DNA of 64,000 nucleotides, taken from positions 6,077,661-6,141,660 of the forward strand of contig CP099851.1 of the NCBI GenBank assembly GCA_030062745.1. Direction: 5' to 3'. Numbering within the stretch: the stretch's first letter is position 1; each line of letters starts with the position of its first letter. The DNA comes from Capitulum mitella (taxonomy: Eukaryota > Arthropoda > Thecostraca > Pollicipedomorpha > Pollicipedidae). Positions 1 through 11,075 of this stretch are shown piece after piece. Below the pieces are notes generated by a model. It was not told where the DNA came from. It searched no databases and saw only the letters and a list, made by a program, of their open reading frames with translations. The translations under genes were made by a program, and so were the position numbers.

Positions 1-169
1 TGGCTTGATGGTAAGTGAAATGAGACTCATCAGCAATGACAGTAATGGTGGGCTGCTCCATCTAAAGCATCAGCAATTCTTGACTGAGACGACTCCATCA
101 CTGAGACGAGTCTGGCCGTTCAACAGCTCTATGACCAATCAAGCCTTCCTCAGTCCTTCGTCCCCTTAC

Positions 170-443
170 CCAGGGTGACTTGAGGTGCAGCGACCGTGAT
201 CACAGTGCGGTCGTAGTCCTCATCGGAAAAGATGCTCAGCACCGTTGCGGCCGCCCGCAGGCCATGCTCTCCCATCAGACGCCGGGCGGTGGACGCGTCA
301 CAGAGCGCTGGCTCGAGGCCCTGCTCCAGCTCTGATGTCACCTGGAGCGCCGCAGAGGCCATCTGGTGGACGGCTGCTGGCTGCCGGCCGCAGGAGACGT
401 TCACCAGGCATGCAGCCAACTTCAGGTGGCTAGAAGGCAGCAC
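170..443 (-). CDS. FTCDNL1: FTCDNL1-like formiminotransferase N-subdomain protein, one exon
   Basis: Internal exon on the minus strand, about 91 codons. Read from 443 down it gives AACLVNVSCGR near the start and SIFSDEDYDRTVITVA near the end. Both resemble the N-terminal subdomain of formimidoyltransferase-cyclodeaminase, and in particular the short stand-alone FTCDNL1 proteins, which carry the same AACLLNVSE and IFSDQDYKRSVIT signatures (family knowledge from memory). A pyrimidine-rich acceptor ending in ctgcag precedes 443 and a donor GG|gtaagg follows 170, so the gene continues off the left edge. The initiating exon must lie above 450 and I did not find it. A role in folate-linked formimino transfer is known only for full-length FTCD; the short paralogue's activity is unclear. 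It is arranged head to head with GET4, about 3 kb apart. Confidence 0.68.
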
Positions 444-603
444 CTGCAGGCCAAGCAAAGAAGGTAAGAGGGTGCACATTTTGCCTCAAATTCCAGAGTC
501 CAGCACACTCTGTTCACTAACCAGTAATGTCCACAACTTAACAACCTGTATATGAAAATTTCCTGAAATCTTCTGGATCTGCAACAGCTAATCCACTTTT
601 TAA
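444..603. other. intron sequence, no feature
   Basis: Intron or upstream sequence of the FTCDNL1-like gene. I see no exon in it. A minus-strand reading frame covers it but shows no family features and overlaps the repeat that begins at 604. Confidence 0.4.
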
Positions 604-1304
604 CCCCTCCCAGACAAAGGCAGTGGATGTCATCCCCCAGCATTGTTTCTTTGACTATGGCACTATGGGGCAAGGCAGTGCTGTGAAAGTGAGCATAATT
701 AATGATACATTCATTGTGCATGTTTTGAAAAAAAACAGTGGCCCCAGGCCACCTCAGGTCACCACGATATGACATCATTACTGATGCAGCATGGTTTTTG
801 TGCCAAATGCCAGTGTTTGCCATTTTAGGGTAAAGGTTCTGCATAAAGGCCAGCATAAGATGCAGTTCACATTCACACTGGTTCAGAATTATAGTCAACA
901 TATAAATAGGACATTTTGGATAGGTCTTTCCAATTTTTTTCCTTTTCAAGATCAAATGAGGTCAGTGACCTAAGATGACCTTTACTGACCTTGGAATGCT
1001 TCTGCACTAATTTTGGGTGCTGGATATGGCAAGTGAGACCATTTCAGGCCTAACTGGCCCCAAATGTGTTGTTTCCTTACTCTGGAGAATCAACTTATAG
1101 TCCTAAGCATAGAGTCTAACATGACCTAGGTCACTGGTTCACCTGATGGGGTCAAATGGGGCACTGTTCGATTCCTTGGGCACACAGCTATTGATTGCCT
1201 TATGACTCTTAGTGTTATCTCACTTTGGGGCCAGATGGCAAGGGGGATGCCTACCAAACACCTCACTATCAGTGTGAGTGAGAATCCCTTCCATCTGGTG
1301 AGGA
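604..1304. mobile_element. TTAA-flanked non-autonomous element, family 3
   Basis: About 700 bp bounded by TTAA at 600-603 and 1,305-1,308. It starts CCCCTCCCAGAC and ends, on the other strand, TCCTCACCAGATGG, which gives imperfect terminal inverted repeats. The same sequence occurs inverted at 53,062-53,620 (shared stretches around the C-terminal-looking words SIAVCPRN and TPSG on the minus strand here and the plus strand there) and degraded at 31,500-31,900. It has no transposase frame. The TTAA site and C-rich ends suggest piggyBac mobilisation, which is inference. Confidence 0.55.
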
Positions 1305-1308
1305 TTAA

Positions 1309-2823
1309 CCATACCATTAGTTTCTACTGCAAATGCAGTAAGGTGGATGACACCTGTACAGTCTGCTCCCAGTACAGCCTGTTTTGCAACACAAAACTTT
1401 TTCTGCATGGTAAGGGCCCTAATGATATTTAAGACATGTCAAATGTCATGTGACATTCAATAAATGGGAGCTGGTAAGTGTACATTTAGCTCCAGAAATG
1501 TACACTTACCAGATGCCATTTTAGGAGACCTTTGTTCATTCACCTGGAATTTTGGTGTTACATCCTTCACATCATGTCCAGTTTCCACGTACTGCAGAGT
1601 TCATATCCTTCCTCCATTTCCCAAATACATCATATGCACCATAATATAAACAAAATGCATCAGGTTTACCTACATTATCATAACTCCTAGTACAGGGCCA
1701 AGTTTTGCTGCACCAAAAATGGTTTCATGCCCTTACATTTCATTTCTTAAAATTTGCAGCTACGATTACCGACCAAAACTTGAAAGAGAGGGTTACTGAT
1801 CGACCAGGTATAAAGTTCTCCCATGTAATCAGTTTTCTGCACATCAGTACCTTATCAATCATTGTTTCTTGCTACTACTTATCCATTAATTCGCCAGCCA
1901 CCACGAGTACAAAGATTAGGACATTATTAACCTGCCCACAAGCTCTTTGACATCAGTCTTGATTTTTTGTTGCCGTATTTTAGTTTTCCACGATGCTTCG
2001 GCATGCTGTATAAACGGAATCTTGCGCGCATCATTTGTATTAAGTGCGTTAATTATGCTTGTATAGGGAGTAACAGGAGATCCGTGACGTTGTCCAGTAG
2101 TATGAGTGAGTCATGTGGTACTGGGGGTAAGTCCGGCTCGCGTCTGGGTCTGTAGGAGTCAGGTTGTGAAATTTTTGGGCACGGCTGGGTATTGCGACAT
2201 TCACTGGCGGATAATGGACAGCCCTATCGCCTTGCGCAGCGTTTTGCCCATGGAAGTGTGTTGCTACCTAAAAGATTAATGCATCATTTCGTGTTGCCTG
2301 CATTTCTGCGGTTAACTGTGTACAGTGCACCAACACGCTAATGCTGTGCTTCCTCTTCATAGTTCATTAGCATAGTTCAATAGCATTAAGCAGTTCATTA
2401 TTAAATGTCTGAAAAGAGCTTTGGTAGGTGAAATGTTGTGGCAGTGCTATACTTTTTCATCTTTTCACAGACCACTTTTGCTATACACACAGACAAATAC
2501 AATTTTTTGTGAAGCAGCCAACTTGCCTCAGTTGTTTTACATTCCATTGCTGCAGATGATGGACTGACACCTTTTGAGATGCACAGTGTGACACAAGATT
2601 GGATGTGTGAGCCCAAGAAGCTACATGTCTTAACTCTAAAACAAACTAACAAATGAACAGCAACAGTGTTGCCTGATGTTGGCCACTTGATGTGATCATT
2701 ATTGTGCCAGGTGGAATTTTGTGATCAGGTGTGTAAGCATTGGTATTTATGTTGATTTATTAGATTTCATTGGGAATTGAATAAAAAAGGCTTTGTGTTC
2801 TGTATCATGTTGTAAAATAGCTG
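1309..2823. other. intergenic, no gene seen
   Basis: AT-rich spacer between the FTCDNL1-like exon and the foldback element. Frames here are short and lack splice context or family motifs. Position 1,455-1,520 contains a short inverted repeat around agtgtacatt and aatgtacact. Confidence 0.4.
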
Positions 2824-3192
2824 GGCAATCCTTTAGAAGCGCACGCCATAAACCAAGCACACTGGATGACACATATACGGCGCGCATGGCAAAAGGAGAC
2901 GTCAGCTGTTGCAAGAAACACCAACATTATGCACTGGAGCTCCAGGGTCCTAGATCACCTACTATTTGCTCTTGTTTTACACAGTAGGTTAGGTTAGGTT
3001 AGGTTAGGTTAGGCTAGGCTAGGTTAGGTTAGGTTAGGTTAGGTTAGCGAACAGTAGGTGATCCACGACCCTGGAGCTCCAGTGCATAATGTTGGTGTTT
3101 CTTGCAACAGCTGACGTCTCCTTTTGCCACGCGCGCCGTATATGTGTCATCCAGTGTGCTTGGTTTATGGCGTGCGCTTCTAAAGGATTACC
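2824..3192. mobile_element. foldback MITE with TTAGG telomere-repeat loop
   Basis: Two near-identical arms of about 145-160 bp (2,824-2,984 and 3,048-3,192) face each other around a run of GGTTA units. The ends read GGCAATCCTTTAG and, in reverse complement, GGTAATCCTTTAG. Both sides carry the direct repeat AATAGCTG (2,816-2,823 and 3,193-3,200), a clean 8-bp target site duplication. An 8-bp duplication fits hAT- or P-type mobilisation. No coding sequence is present. The element lies about 330 bp upstream of the GET4 start codon. Confidence 0.85.
2985..3047 (+). repeat. interstitial TTAGG telomeric repeat
   Basis: About twelve tandem copies of the pentamer GGTTA (equal to TTAGG), with two GGCTA variants in the middle. 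TTAGG is the ancestral arthropod telomere repeat. The run fills the loop of the surrounding inverted repeat. Confidence 0.9.
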
Positions 3193-3521
3193 AATAGCTG
3201 AGCCTTAAGCTAACCAGATTAAACAGCAGAATAAACAAAGAAAATGGAAACAAGTGGTTTGAGTGATTTCATGATAATTTGCACAGCATTAATATGAAAT
3301 GTGATAAACTTGCATGTTTTTATGGAGTTAGATATTTTTAAGTGGAATCATTCACCACCTCCATGAAAGATTGTAAACACATTTCCATGTACTTTATGTG
3401 CTAGTGTATTGAACATTGGATTTATACCAAAGAAGTGTGATTTTCATTATGTGTACATGCCCATGCATGCTGTTTTGCTGTCTGATTGATTTGTCCATTT
3501 TTCAGCTAAGCAGAGGCAACA
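3193..3521 (+). promoter_or_regulatory. GET4 upstream region and probable 5' UTR intron end
   Basis: AT-rich sequence between the foldback element and the GET4 start. A pyrimidine tract ending ttttcag at 3,505, 16 bases before the ATG, looks like a splice acceptor, so a non-coding first exon probably lies further upstream. No convincing core promoter was seen. Confidence 0.35.
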
Positions 3522-6500
3522 ATGGCCACCAGAAAGGGGGCAGGAGCTGATAGAGTGCTGGCAAAGCTTCGAGCCTCAGTTGATAATGGGGAGTATTATG
3601 AGGCCCATCAGATGTACAGGACATTGTACTTTAGGTGAGTGCCACTGATAAGCCTAAAGTGAATACTATTTTAGTGATAGCTATGCTATGACTGTAATTG
3701 TCAGTGAACGATTTGTTCGTTTTTGCCAGGAAAGTAGAGCTGATGAATGTGTGTGGCATGACATAAACCAGGGTTGGAAAAAAGCTTGTGTAAATCAAAT
3801 TTATGCCAGCCAGTGGCTTTTATTGATTTAATCTGGCTTAAATTGCCTTACATTAATAAAAGTTGGCTTAAATTACCCTCAAAAAACCTTCCTCTAAAAA
3901 ATATCTGATGAGCTATTTATTGGCTAATCAGCTGTTCACAATCCATAAGGAGTCTGATGGGAGGTGGTTATGTGAACACAAAACAATTTTAGTAGGTATA
4001 TTGAGTTCCAGCATTGGCCTATGTACATCTGTTTCTGGTATGTGGTGGTGGCAAATTGGCAGCACTGAAACATAAACAAATATTCCATGTTCATGACAAA
4101 GAAGGCCTCATTGCATGCAAAACAGTCTGAAACCAGAACTATGTGTTGTGGTAGGTGGTGATAGGTGCAGTACTGATGGGGCTTGGGTAGGTAACCACAT
4201 AGGTAGGCAGGTGCATGAACCAGTCATAGGTAGAAGCCTGGTACCCTGGAAGAGCTGCTGATCTAGCACACTGCCTTTTGGCTATTTGGCTTAAACATTT
4301 CATCTCAGAGAGCCATAGCTGTCACTGCTCAACCTGGCTGGTATTGTATATTCCACTACACACCTAAGCATTCTTATTTTTAGCTCTTTCTTTTTTCTGA
4401 CACTGTTCTTTTTTAAGGGAGGAGATAAATGTCAGTTCGTAGTGATCATTTCTGGTCCATTCAGATTTTAGACACTGGGTTTCCACCTACTTGTAGGTAC
4501 ACCTTCCCAGCACCCTCACACCAAACAAGACCAGGAATTTGATGAATGGATTCATTTGCCTTCCACCAAGTGTGTTTAGTCTGAAGAATGACTGGATTCC
4601 TGCATGCCTTTGTCTCAGCACTTCTGCTTGAGTGTGACTGGGTGTCATGTGTGCTTAAGCTGAGATTGTGATTGATGTATTGTTATGCTTCAGTTTTGAA
4701 AATGATGGTTTTGGGCTTTATCAAGCCAGTTCCAAAAGCAGTGTTACTCCTAATCTCAGTAACATAGTTTATGGTTTTGCAACAAGAAACTAATTGGCTT
4801 AAATTAAATTGTATTTTGTGGTTTAAACCATAAACCACATTTTGGAAGTGGTGGATACAGGGGGGGGGGCAAAAATGTCGAAATTAGGGTATTTTTGGAC
4901 TTGTGATAACTCCGTTGTGTATGGACCAGTTTCGATGAAACTGGTATGAATCGAGAGATTATGGATAGGAATTTTACCATTGGTGCACACATCTAAAATT
5001 TTGAGAAAATTCATGAGCATTCACAGGGTTTCAAAAATAGGGGATTAGTTTTTCAACAACTGAATGAACAAAAAAGGCAAAGACACTTTTTTGGCTTCTG
5101 CTAGTCGTGTTCTGCTAAAGAATTATGATGCGCATTACAATGTTTATATAATGTTAGCATAGGCGGTGCCAGGGACATGAGAAAGGGGGAACTATCATGG
5201 TCACATGTTCTTCAGATCAACTTGTGATCATTGTCCTTAAATGACCTCCTGTGACCTTGGAGCCACTTGGAATGATTTTGTGTGTATGTAATATCTGTAA
5301 ACATTTTCAATCATTTGAATTCATTCTGTTTCAAAAACTTCATTTTATGGCTTTTGCGATATAGGGTATGCACATTGACATTTTAGGTCACAGCTCCGTG
5401 GCCCGACCTGATATCAAGCTGAAACTTGATACACAAGTAGAGGGCACCTTTCTACGACATATGTATTCCGGGTTTGGCATTTGAAACAAACAGCGCCGAA
5501 ATTATTGCTATAAAACCAGATTTTGACATTTGACCTTGATCTGACATTGTAAAGTGACCTCACATAAACAAAGTTGTATATGCATGTTGCCCAACTATTT
5601 GGCTATGCATCCATATAAAGTTTTAAGTTCTATCTTAAAAACGCTATTTTTTAAAAGGCATTTTCCTGTGACCCTGAACAGGGCCAAAAATGGCCTGAGG
5701 TGCATCCTAAAAACGTTGCCTGGCTCCGCCCCCATGCCAAATAAAATTTTGAAATTTTGTCATGTCACGTAGAAAGAATACCTAGGAAAAGTCACCAAGT
5801 TTTGTGAAGCTGCGCCAAAACCCTGGAATTGACAAGCAAAAAACTCGAGGGGGGGCGGATTTAGCCCCCCTGCCGGGAATTGGGTTAAATTAAGTTAGAC
5901 CAGCCAGTTTAAACTGCAGTTTAAACTGGTTCAAACCAGGCATTGGTTGAAATCTGCCAACCCTAACATAAACTATGACCGAGCAAACCATGCCTGGTGG
6001 TGGCTTAGGAAATATGAAAATGCTTTCTGTGTTATGTTAGTGTGTTACATTTCTGTCATGTACGGTCATGTACAGGCATGTACGGTCATGTCATACAGAG
6101 ATAGGTACAGTCGTGAACAAATGGTTTGATCATTGTGCACTGTCATGTCTAGTACTCAGAAGTGATGCAGTAGTCCTAAAGATGACCATGGTATCTGCTG
6201 AAAAACACTGGGAGCAAGAGGTGATCTGAGTTGTAGTTATCCTGTCATGTCTGAGAACATATGCGTGTTGTCTCTGGTTGCAATCACAGAGTGATGGAGA
6301 AACGATCAGAACTCAAGATGATCTTGATGTCTGTGATGACAGGTACTCAGGGATGGAGAAATGGTCAGAGCTGAAGACTCTCCTGCTGGATGGTGCCAAG
6401 CTGCTGCTGTCCAAGGGTCAGACAGAAAGTGGTGCAGACCTCGCCTCCCTCTATGTCGATGTCCTGGCCAAGTCGGAGTCATCTTGTGATGCTGAGAATA

Positions 6501-9455
6501 TCGCCAACATTGCCAGGTGAACAGGGGCAGGCCAGGCTGGAGGGGGGGAGGGATTACTGAAGCTGGAGCTGGCGAAACTCTACGTATTTGACACTTAATA
6601 GATTATGTACCTGTTGCTGTTCACAGTTGTCAGTTTTGACAGTGAAGTCATGTTTAAAATTATCAGTCGGTACACTTAGCAGTTGCCATGTGTTCCATGT
6701 CACACTGTTGACGGATGTCACACTCTTCCATGTCTGAGATGGTGTACCGTCCATCTTTCCCAGTCCTGGTTGTCCACCTGACAACATTGCCTGTTGTCAG
6801 TCTGTTCTCAGCCATTGACGCCGAGTTCGCCGACTATCCCGGCCGTCCTGTCTGTTGTCGATTATTGTCGACTGTTGTGCACCTGACACTGACACACCTG
6901 TGGTCAGTCGGTTTGCGGCCATTGACGCCGAATTCGCTGACTATCCTGGCGGCGATTGTCCACCTGACACTGACACATATGTCTGACACAGTCTGTTCGC
7001 GGCCATTGACGCCGAGTCAGCAGACCGGTCGTCGTTTCTGGCGCGCGCCATTCGCTGGTCCCAGCAGGCGGCGCCCGACGGCAAGGGCGGACACCCGGAC
7101 CTCCACCAGGCCGTCGGCATGGTGCTCTGGAAAGGTGCGGCGAACGAGCTGCGGCCATGCCGGCCACCGGCCGCGTGGTGACGCTCTGTGCTGTGCGGAA
7201 ATGACGCAGTTGAATTCTGTTCTTGTCGTTTTAAGGCGCTCATATGCTATGTGTTTGCTATTTTGAGAGACTAGGATTTCCTGGTTAGTCAGAGATTAAC
7301 GAAAAAATAGGCATGAAAACTTCCCAGACAGTCAGAAACTGACAAAAACTACACCGAGTTTCGGAACGTAAACCTTTCGGAAAAGTCTAAAACTTGAAAC
7401 GTTTTGAGGAGTTTTGGTGACGCGCGATCGATTTTAAACACCAGAAGTGCTTTTTTAAATATCGTTTTAAAGACGATGATCTAATTTGAGATCTAATCTA
7501 ATGATGTGGCCGTGCTGGTTGCAGAGGGTGACCTGGTAGGTGCCAGGTACCACCTAATCCGCTCATCAGACGGCCAGAGCTGCGCGCGTCTCTTGGTGGA
7601 TCTGCACACACAGCGTGGAGCCGCCGACGAGATAGACCTTTTCATCACTCAGGCCGTCCTGCAGTCAGTGCTCAATCCCACTGCTCTGTCTCTGCTGTAG
7701 TCAGTGCAGGGAATTGAGTCTGATAATTGTGACCTCATTGCAAAAGCTGTGTTCTGTCCAGTTTGCAGTTTACAGTTGCACAGTGGTGACCCCTGTCGCT
7801 TGGAAGCGAAGTCACCTCTGTCACTCGATGCTCTTGTTACGGCAGACCGTGCTGTTCAGTTCTGTTCAGAACACTGGTGTGTCATCAGTCGTATCATTGG
7901 GTTCTGGTGACTTATCCATATCGTTCTCTTTTGGGAATGAAATGCTTTATATACAATGTTCCCCGCTTTTGGACCATGGCGACGCCCGTGCTCATGGCCA
8001 GAACGTGGTAACCCAGGCCGTTCTGTTGACCCCGACCTGTTGACCTCAGCCTGCGGGCCCTGACCTCGTGACCCGGTGGGACCGCAGGTACCTGGCGCTG
8101 AAGAACAAACGCGCCGCCGCTGCGTGCTTCTCCGGGTACCTGAAGTGCCACCCGCTGGTGCAGACGGACGCGCCGCCCTTCACGCTGCCGCTCTTCAACT
8201 TCCTGCACTACCTGCTCAAGGCCGTCGAAAGGTACCCGGCCATGTTGGGAGAGATCTAGGTGTCCTTCAGTTTGTTGAAGAGGGGTGGCCTGCTACGGAT
8301 TTTTTTTCGTGCGTTTTTTCGCGCTTTGTATGCGAGGTTGGAGTTTGGTGTGCGTACGTTTTGTACCTGTCCTCTGGTCTGCGATTAACTCCCAGCAGTT
8401 TCGATAGTACAGAGTGTTTTCAGAGCGTTTCTGTCTGCCTTCTTGTGGCATTGCTTTCCATACCATATCCCTTGTGACCCCGTTGCTTGAGCCGCCTGGG
8501 ACCACCTTGTACGACATCGCCTCTTGGGACTGTCCCCCTTCTCGATCTAACCTCCGGCGACCCCCCCCCGGCTTCAGTGGTGAGGCAGGCCAGTTCCGCA
8601 CGCTGTGCCACATCTACCGGCCCAGCCTGGAGCGGGACGCCACGTTCGCCAAACTGCTGGCTCGGATCGGCCGCCTCTTCTTCGGCATCCAGCCGCCGCA
8701 GAGGCAACAGGGAATGCTAGGTGGGAGCTGTGTGCCGGCAGTGGTGTACTGTGACACTCAGATGGGGTGTGTTAGGTGTCAGCTGCGTGCTGGCAGTGGT
8801 GTACTGTCGCACTGTGACAGAGCGTGCTGGGTGTGAGCTGTGAGCTGGCAGCGATGTACTGTCGTACTCAGGGTGTACTAGATGTGAGTCCCCCTCACTC
8901 GGGCGTGGTTGGGCGTGGTGCTGTGTTGTAGGTTGGCTAAGGTGCCGATGGTTGTTAATGGGCGACTTTATGGCTGAATGTTGGATAGGTTTGAAATGAC
9001 GATGGTGCAAGTGCGTCTGTCATGCATGATGGCACTGATGTCTCCTTACGTACCTGTCATTGTTGTTACCTGTGTCACGTTTGAGATACCTGGTTCTCCA
9101 GAGGTCTCCCAGGTCTCCCAGGTTGTCCCTGCCACATCTGGCAGCGTGATCCAGTCATTTTGAGTGCCAGGTTGCTAATACGTCTGGCCATGTAGCCACG
9201 TTGCCAAACGCAACGATGTTTAACCTGATTGAGAGCCTGATGTGTCAGGATGTGGTTATCACGCCGTCAGGCAACATCCAGCGTCTGACGTGTCAGTGTG
9301 TGGATGTCGCACCGCCAGGTAACCTGATCCAGTCGCTGATGTCCGGACTGGAGGGCGGCGACGATTCGGACTCGGACGGTGACGCCGCCTCGGGCACCTC
9401 CACCAAGTCCCCCGTGCCCAAGGTGGCCAAGATGGACACGGGCGAGCTTGACTGA
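3522..9455 (+). CDS. GET4: GET4 (TRC35), Golgi-to-ER traffic protein 4, complete
   Basis: Seven coding exons: 3,522-3,634; 6,343-6,516; 6,992-7,134; 7,525-7,663; 8,088-8,231; 8,578-8,720; 9,319-9,455. All have GT-AG ends, and the phases join exactly to 993 bp, 330 residues plus stop; human GET4 is about 327. Diagnostic stretches are [20 protein letters not shown] (N-terminal alpha-solenoid), [55 protein letters not shown], and a C-terminus rich in acidic and Ser residues ending ELD. GET4 pairs with UBL4A/GET5 and BAG6 in the cytosol to hand tail-anchored proteins to GET3. The exon 4 donor is inferred as CA|gtcagt, because only this keeps the reading frame and the family alignment. The ATG context (aacaATGg) is good. 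Exons 2-7 recur after the scaffold gap. Confidence 0.95.
3769..5965. mobile_element. hAT-like non-autonomous element in GET4 intron 1
   Basis: Begins CAGGGTTGG and ends CCAACCCTA, which are inverted ends of the hAT type. It is flanked by the perfect 8-bp direct repeat ACATAAAC at 3,761-3,768 and 5,966-5,973. The 2.2-kb body has no transposase frame and contains a nested TTAA-flanked element. The copy beyond the gap keeps the right end, with the flanking repeat mutated to ACAGAAAC. Confidence 0.75.
4845..5884. mobile_element. TTAA-flanked element, family 2, left end lost
   Basis: Matches the full elements at 12,684-13,884 and 58,778-59,990 (shared words such as gcataggcggtgccaggg and aaaacgttgcctggctcc). 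The right end, ccgccgggaattggg-like, abuts TTAA at 5,885-5,888. The first roughly 150 bp present in the 12,684 copy are missing here, so the two versions of this intron differ by an indel. Confidence 0.7.
9189..9340 (+). repeat. in-frame 48+51-bp repeat at GET4 exon 7 acceptor
   Basis: Each unit starts CTGAYGTGTCAG and ends in an AG that resembles the real exon 7 acceptor (cgccag|GTAACCTGATCC at 9,319). This copy has one 48+51 pair before the exon; the second copy has two pairs, 99 bp more. The unit lengths are multiples of three and contain no stop, so an upstream acceptor would lengthen the protein without a frameshift. Confidence 0.7.
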
Positions 9456-9900
9456 CGAGTCGCCGGACGGCCCACCGGCGGAAACCGGTCTTCAGCGAGC
9501 CGAAACTAATACGTCCGCCCCGCCGGCTCCCTCTCCGCCTGCTCGCGTTCGGCTGGAGCGCCGGCCGGGGTTAGAGGGTGGCGGCGGCCGCCGATGCCGT
9601 TGGGGAACGTCCGCGGAAGCTGCCGCTGCGCTGAGCGCCGGCCCGGCGGCGCGATGCCGCTGCACGGAGGGCCGGGTCGCGGCTCGGTCGCGGGGTTCCC
9701 CGCTCGAGGTTTGCCAGGGTCGCCGGCCGCAGGTCTGTGCGCGGGCCGGGCTGGTGGTCGCGGGCTCCTGTCCGCGCGGCGCTAAATCGGCGAGTGTGTC
9801 CTGCCGGCGGTCGATGGTCGACGGTCGGACGCGCCGGCCGCCAGGCGGCGCCAGCGTCAGCTCGCCGCCCTCATGCTTTATTTTGAAATAAATTAGCAAC
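9456..9900 (+). other. GET4 3' UTR with poly(A) signal
   Basis: GC-rich untranslated sequence after the GET4 stop, ending in AATAAA at 9,887-9,892. The next kilobase (to 11,075) shows no recognisable gene. Confidence 0.7.
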
Positions 9901-11075
9901 GTTTGATCCTATTGGCCATGTTCTTTGAGTGGGAGCGCTGTAATGGAGTTGTGCTCGCGGTGTGGCGTCAGCAGTAAGGCGGTCGAATTTTTTCAGGACG
10001 GACGGCGTCTGTGCACGTCGTTCGAAGAACGGGCTGCCGGGGCATCAGGTTTGGTGGGAAGCTGTGAATAATAGTTTTCATTATGTGCCTGCAAAAAAGC
10101 TGTTACGGACCAAGGAGTGTTTTCGCGCTCCGGTGATGCCAGGCAGACGCTGATGTTTGTTCGGAAGTAGTTTTACGCAGACATGGAACCGGTCATCCGC
10201 AACACAGACACTTGCTGTATACCTTTCCATAAGCCATTCCCACCTCTGTGGTGGTGACACTGCCAATGGGCCTGGTACGTTCTTTTCTCAGATCCGGCAT
10301 TCCGCGTACAGTGAAGCCATCGCGAAAATATTTATTCATGTTTCTTGCGAACATTGCAACCGTCGCGAAATTATCGGCGCTGGTTTGGATTCCTGCTCGT
10401 TAGCACGAGATTCATTAGATGAAGTGACACTGGGTCGGCATTAACGTTAACACTGCCAAGGGGACCAAGCTGCCACTCAGCGATAAATGACGCCATATCG
10501 TCGAAGCCATGCCACGAAACCTTCGGTTTTGGGAAGGAACATACGGAAACCCTGGATTCTAATATCGCTCTGCTGGTTTACAACGTGCATCAGCTGCTCC
10601 GTCCTCTGCGAACTGTGGTGACCTAACATATTTTGCACCTCTAATCTTCCGGCCGGCGTCCGTGTTGACACTAACACCAAACGCCTCTAAGAGAAGCCTC
10701 CAACAGGAGTCACTGGATCCCCGGCAATGTTGGTTCACGACCGTGGCCCGTACTATCCAGTTAATGCAACGTCCTGGACGCAGTTCGCGTGCATCCCTTA
10801 CTCATCGCTACGAACAAAGGCTCACAACCAATCGCCGTTTTGCTAAGTCTCCTGAAACACACTTTAGCATGTGCGAATAACGATTCGTTCTTGAGTGCGG
10901 GACGGAGAAAAATCACAGCTGGCTTCAAACTGTACTGCACACGCATTTTCCTTCACCACCACACCAAACATGTCACCCCCATGGCAGGGTCTCGAACAAA
11001 GTCTGCTGTGCTCTTAGTCGCGGGCCCCTGCGCGCTCTGCATCGTCACGCGATTGGCCGTTTCGGCGCCGATCCC
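9901..11075. other. spacer between convergent GET4 and SAXO-like genes
   Basis: No gene recognised. It probably includes the SAXO-like 3' UTR; TTTATT at about 10,330 would be AATAAA on the minus strand. It is almost identical to 18,084-19,258. Confidence 0.45.

Noticed and set aside
422-955. 177-codon minus-strand frame near the FTCDNL1-like exon
   Set aside because: Most of it is family 3 repeat sequence also found at 31,500. It overlaps the exon in another frame and has no protein family features.
6715-7266. 183-codon plus-strand frame over GET4 exon 3 (also at 14,712)
   Set aside because: It reads the GET4 exon in the wrong frame; the true frame matches GET4 and has splice sites.
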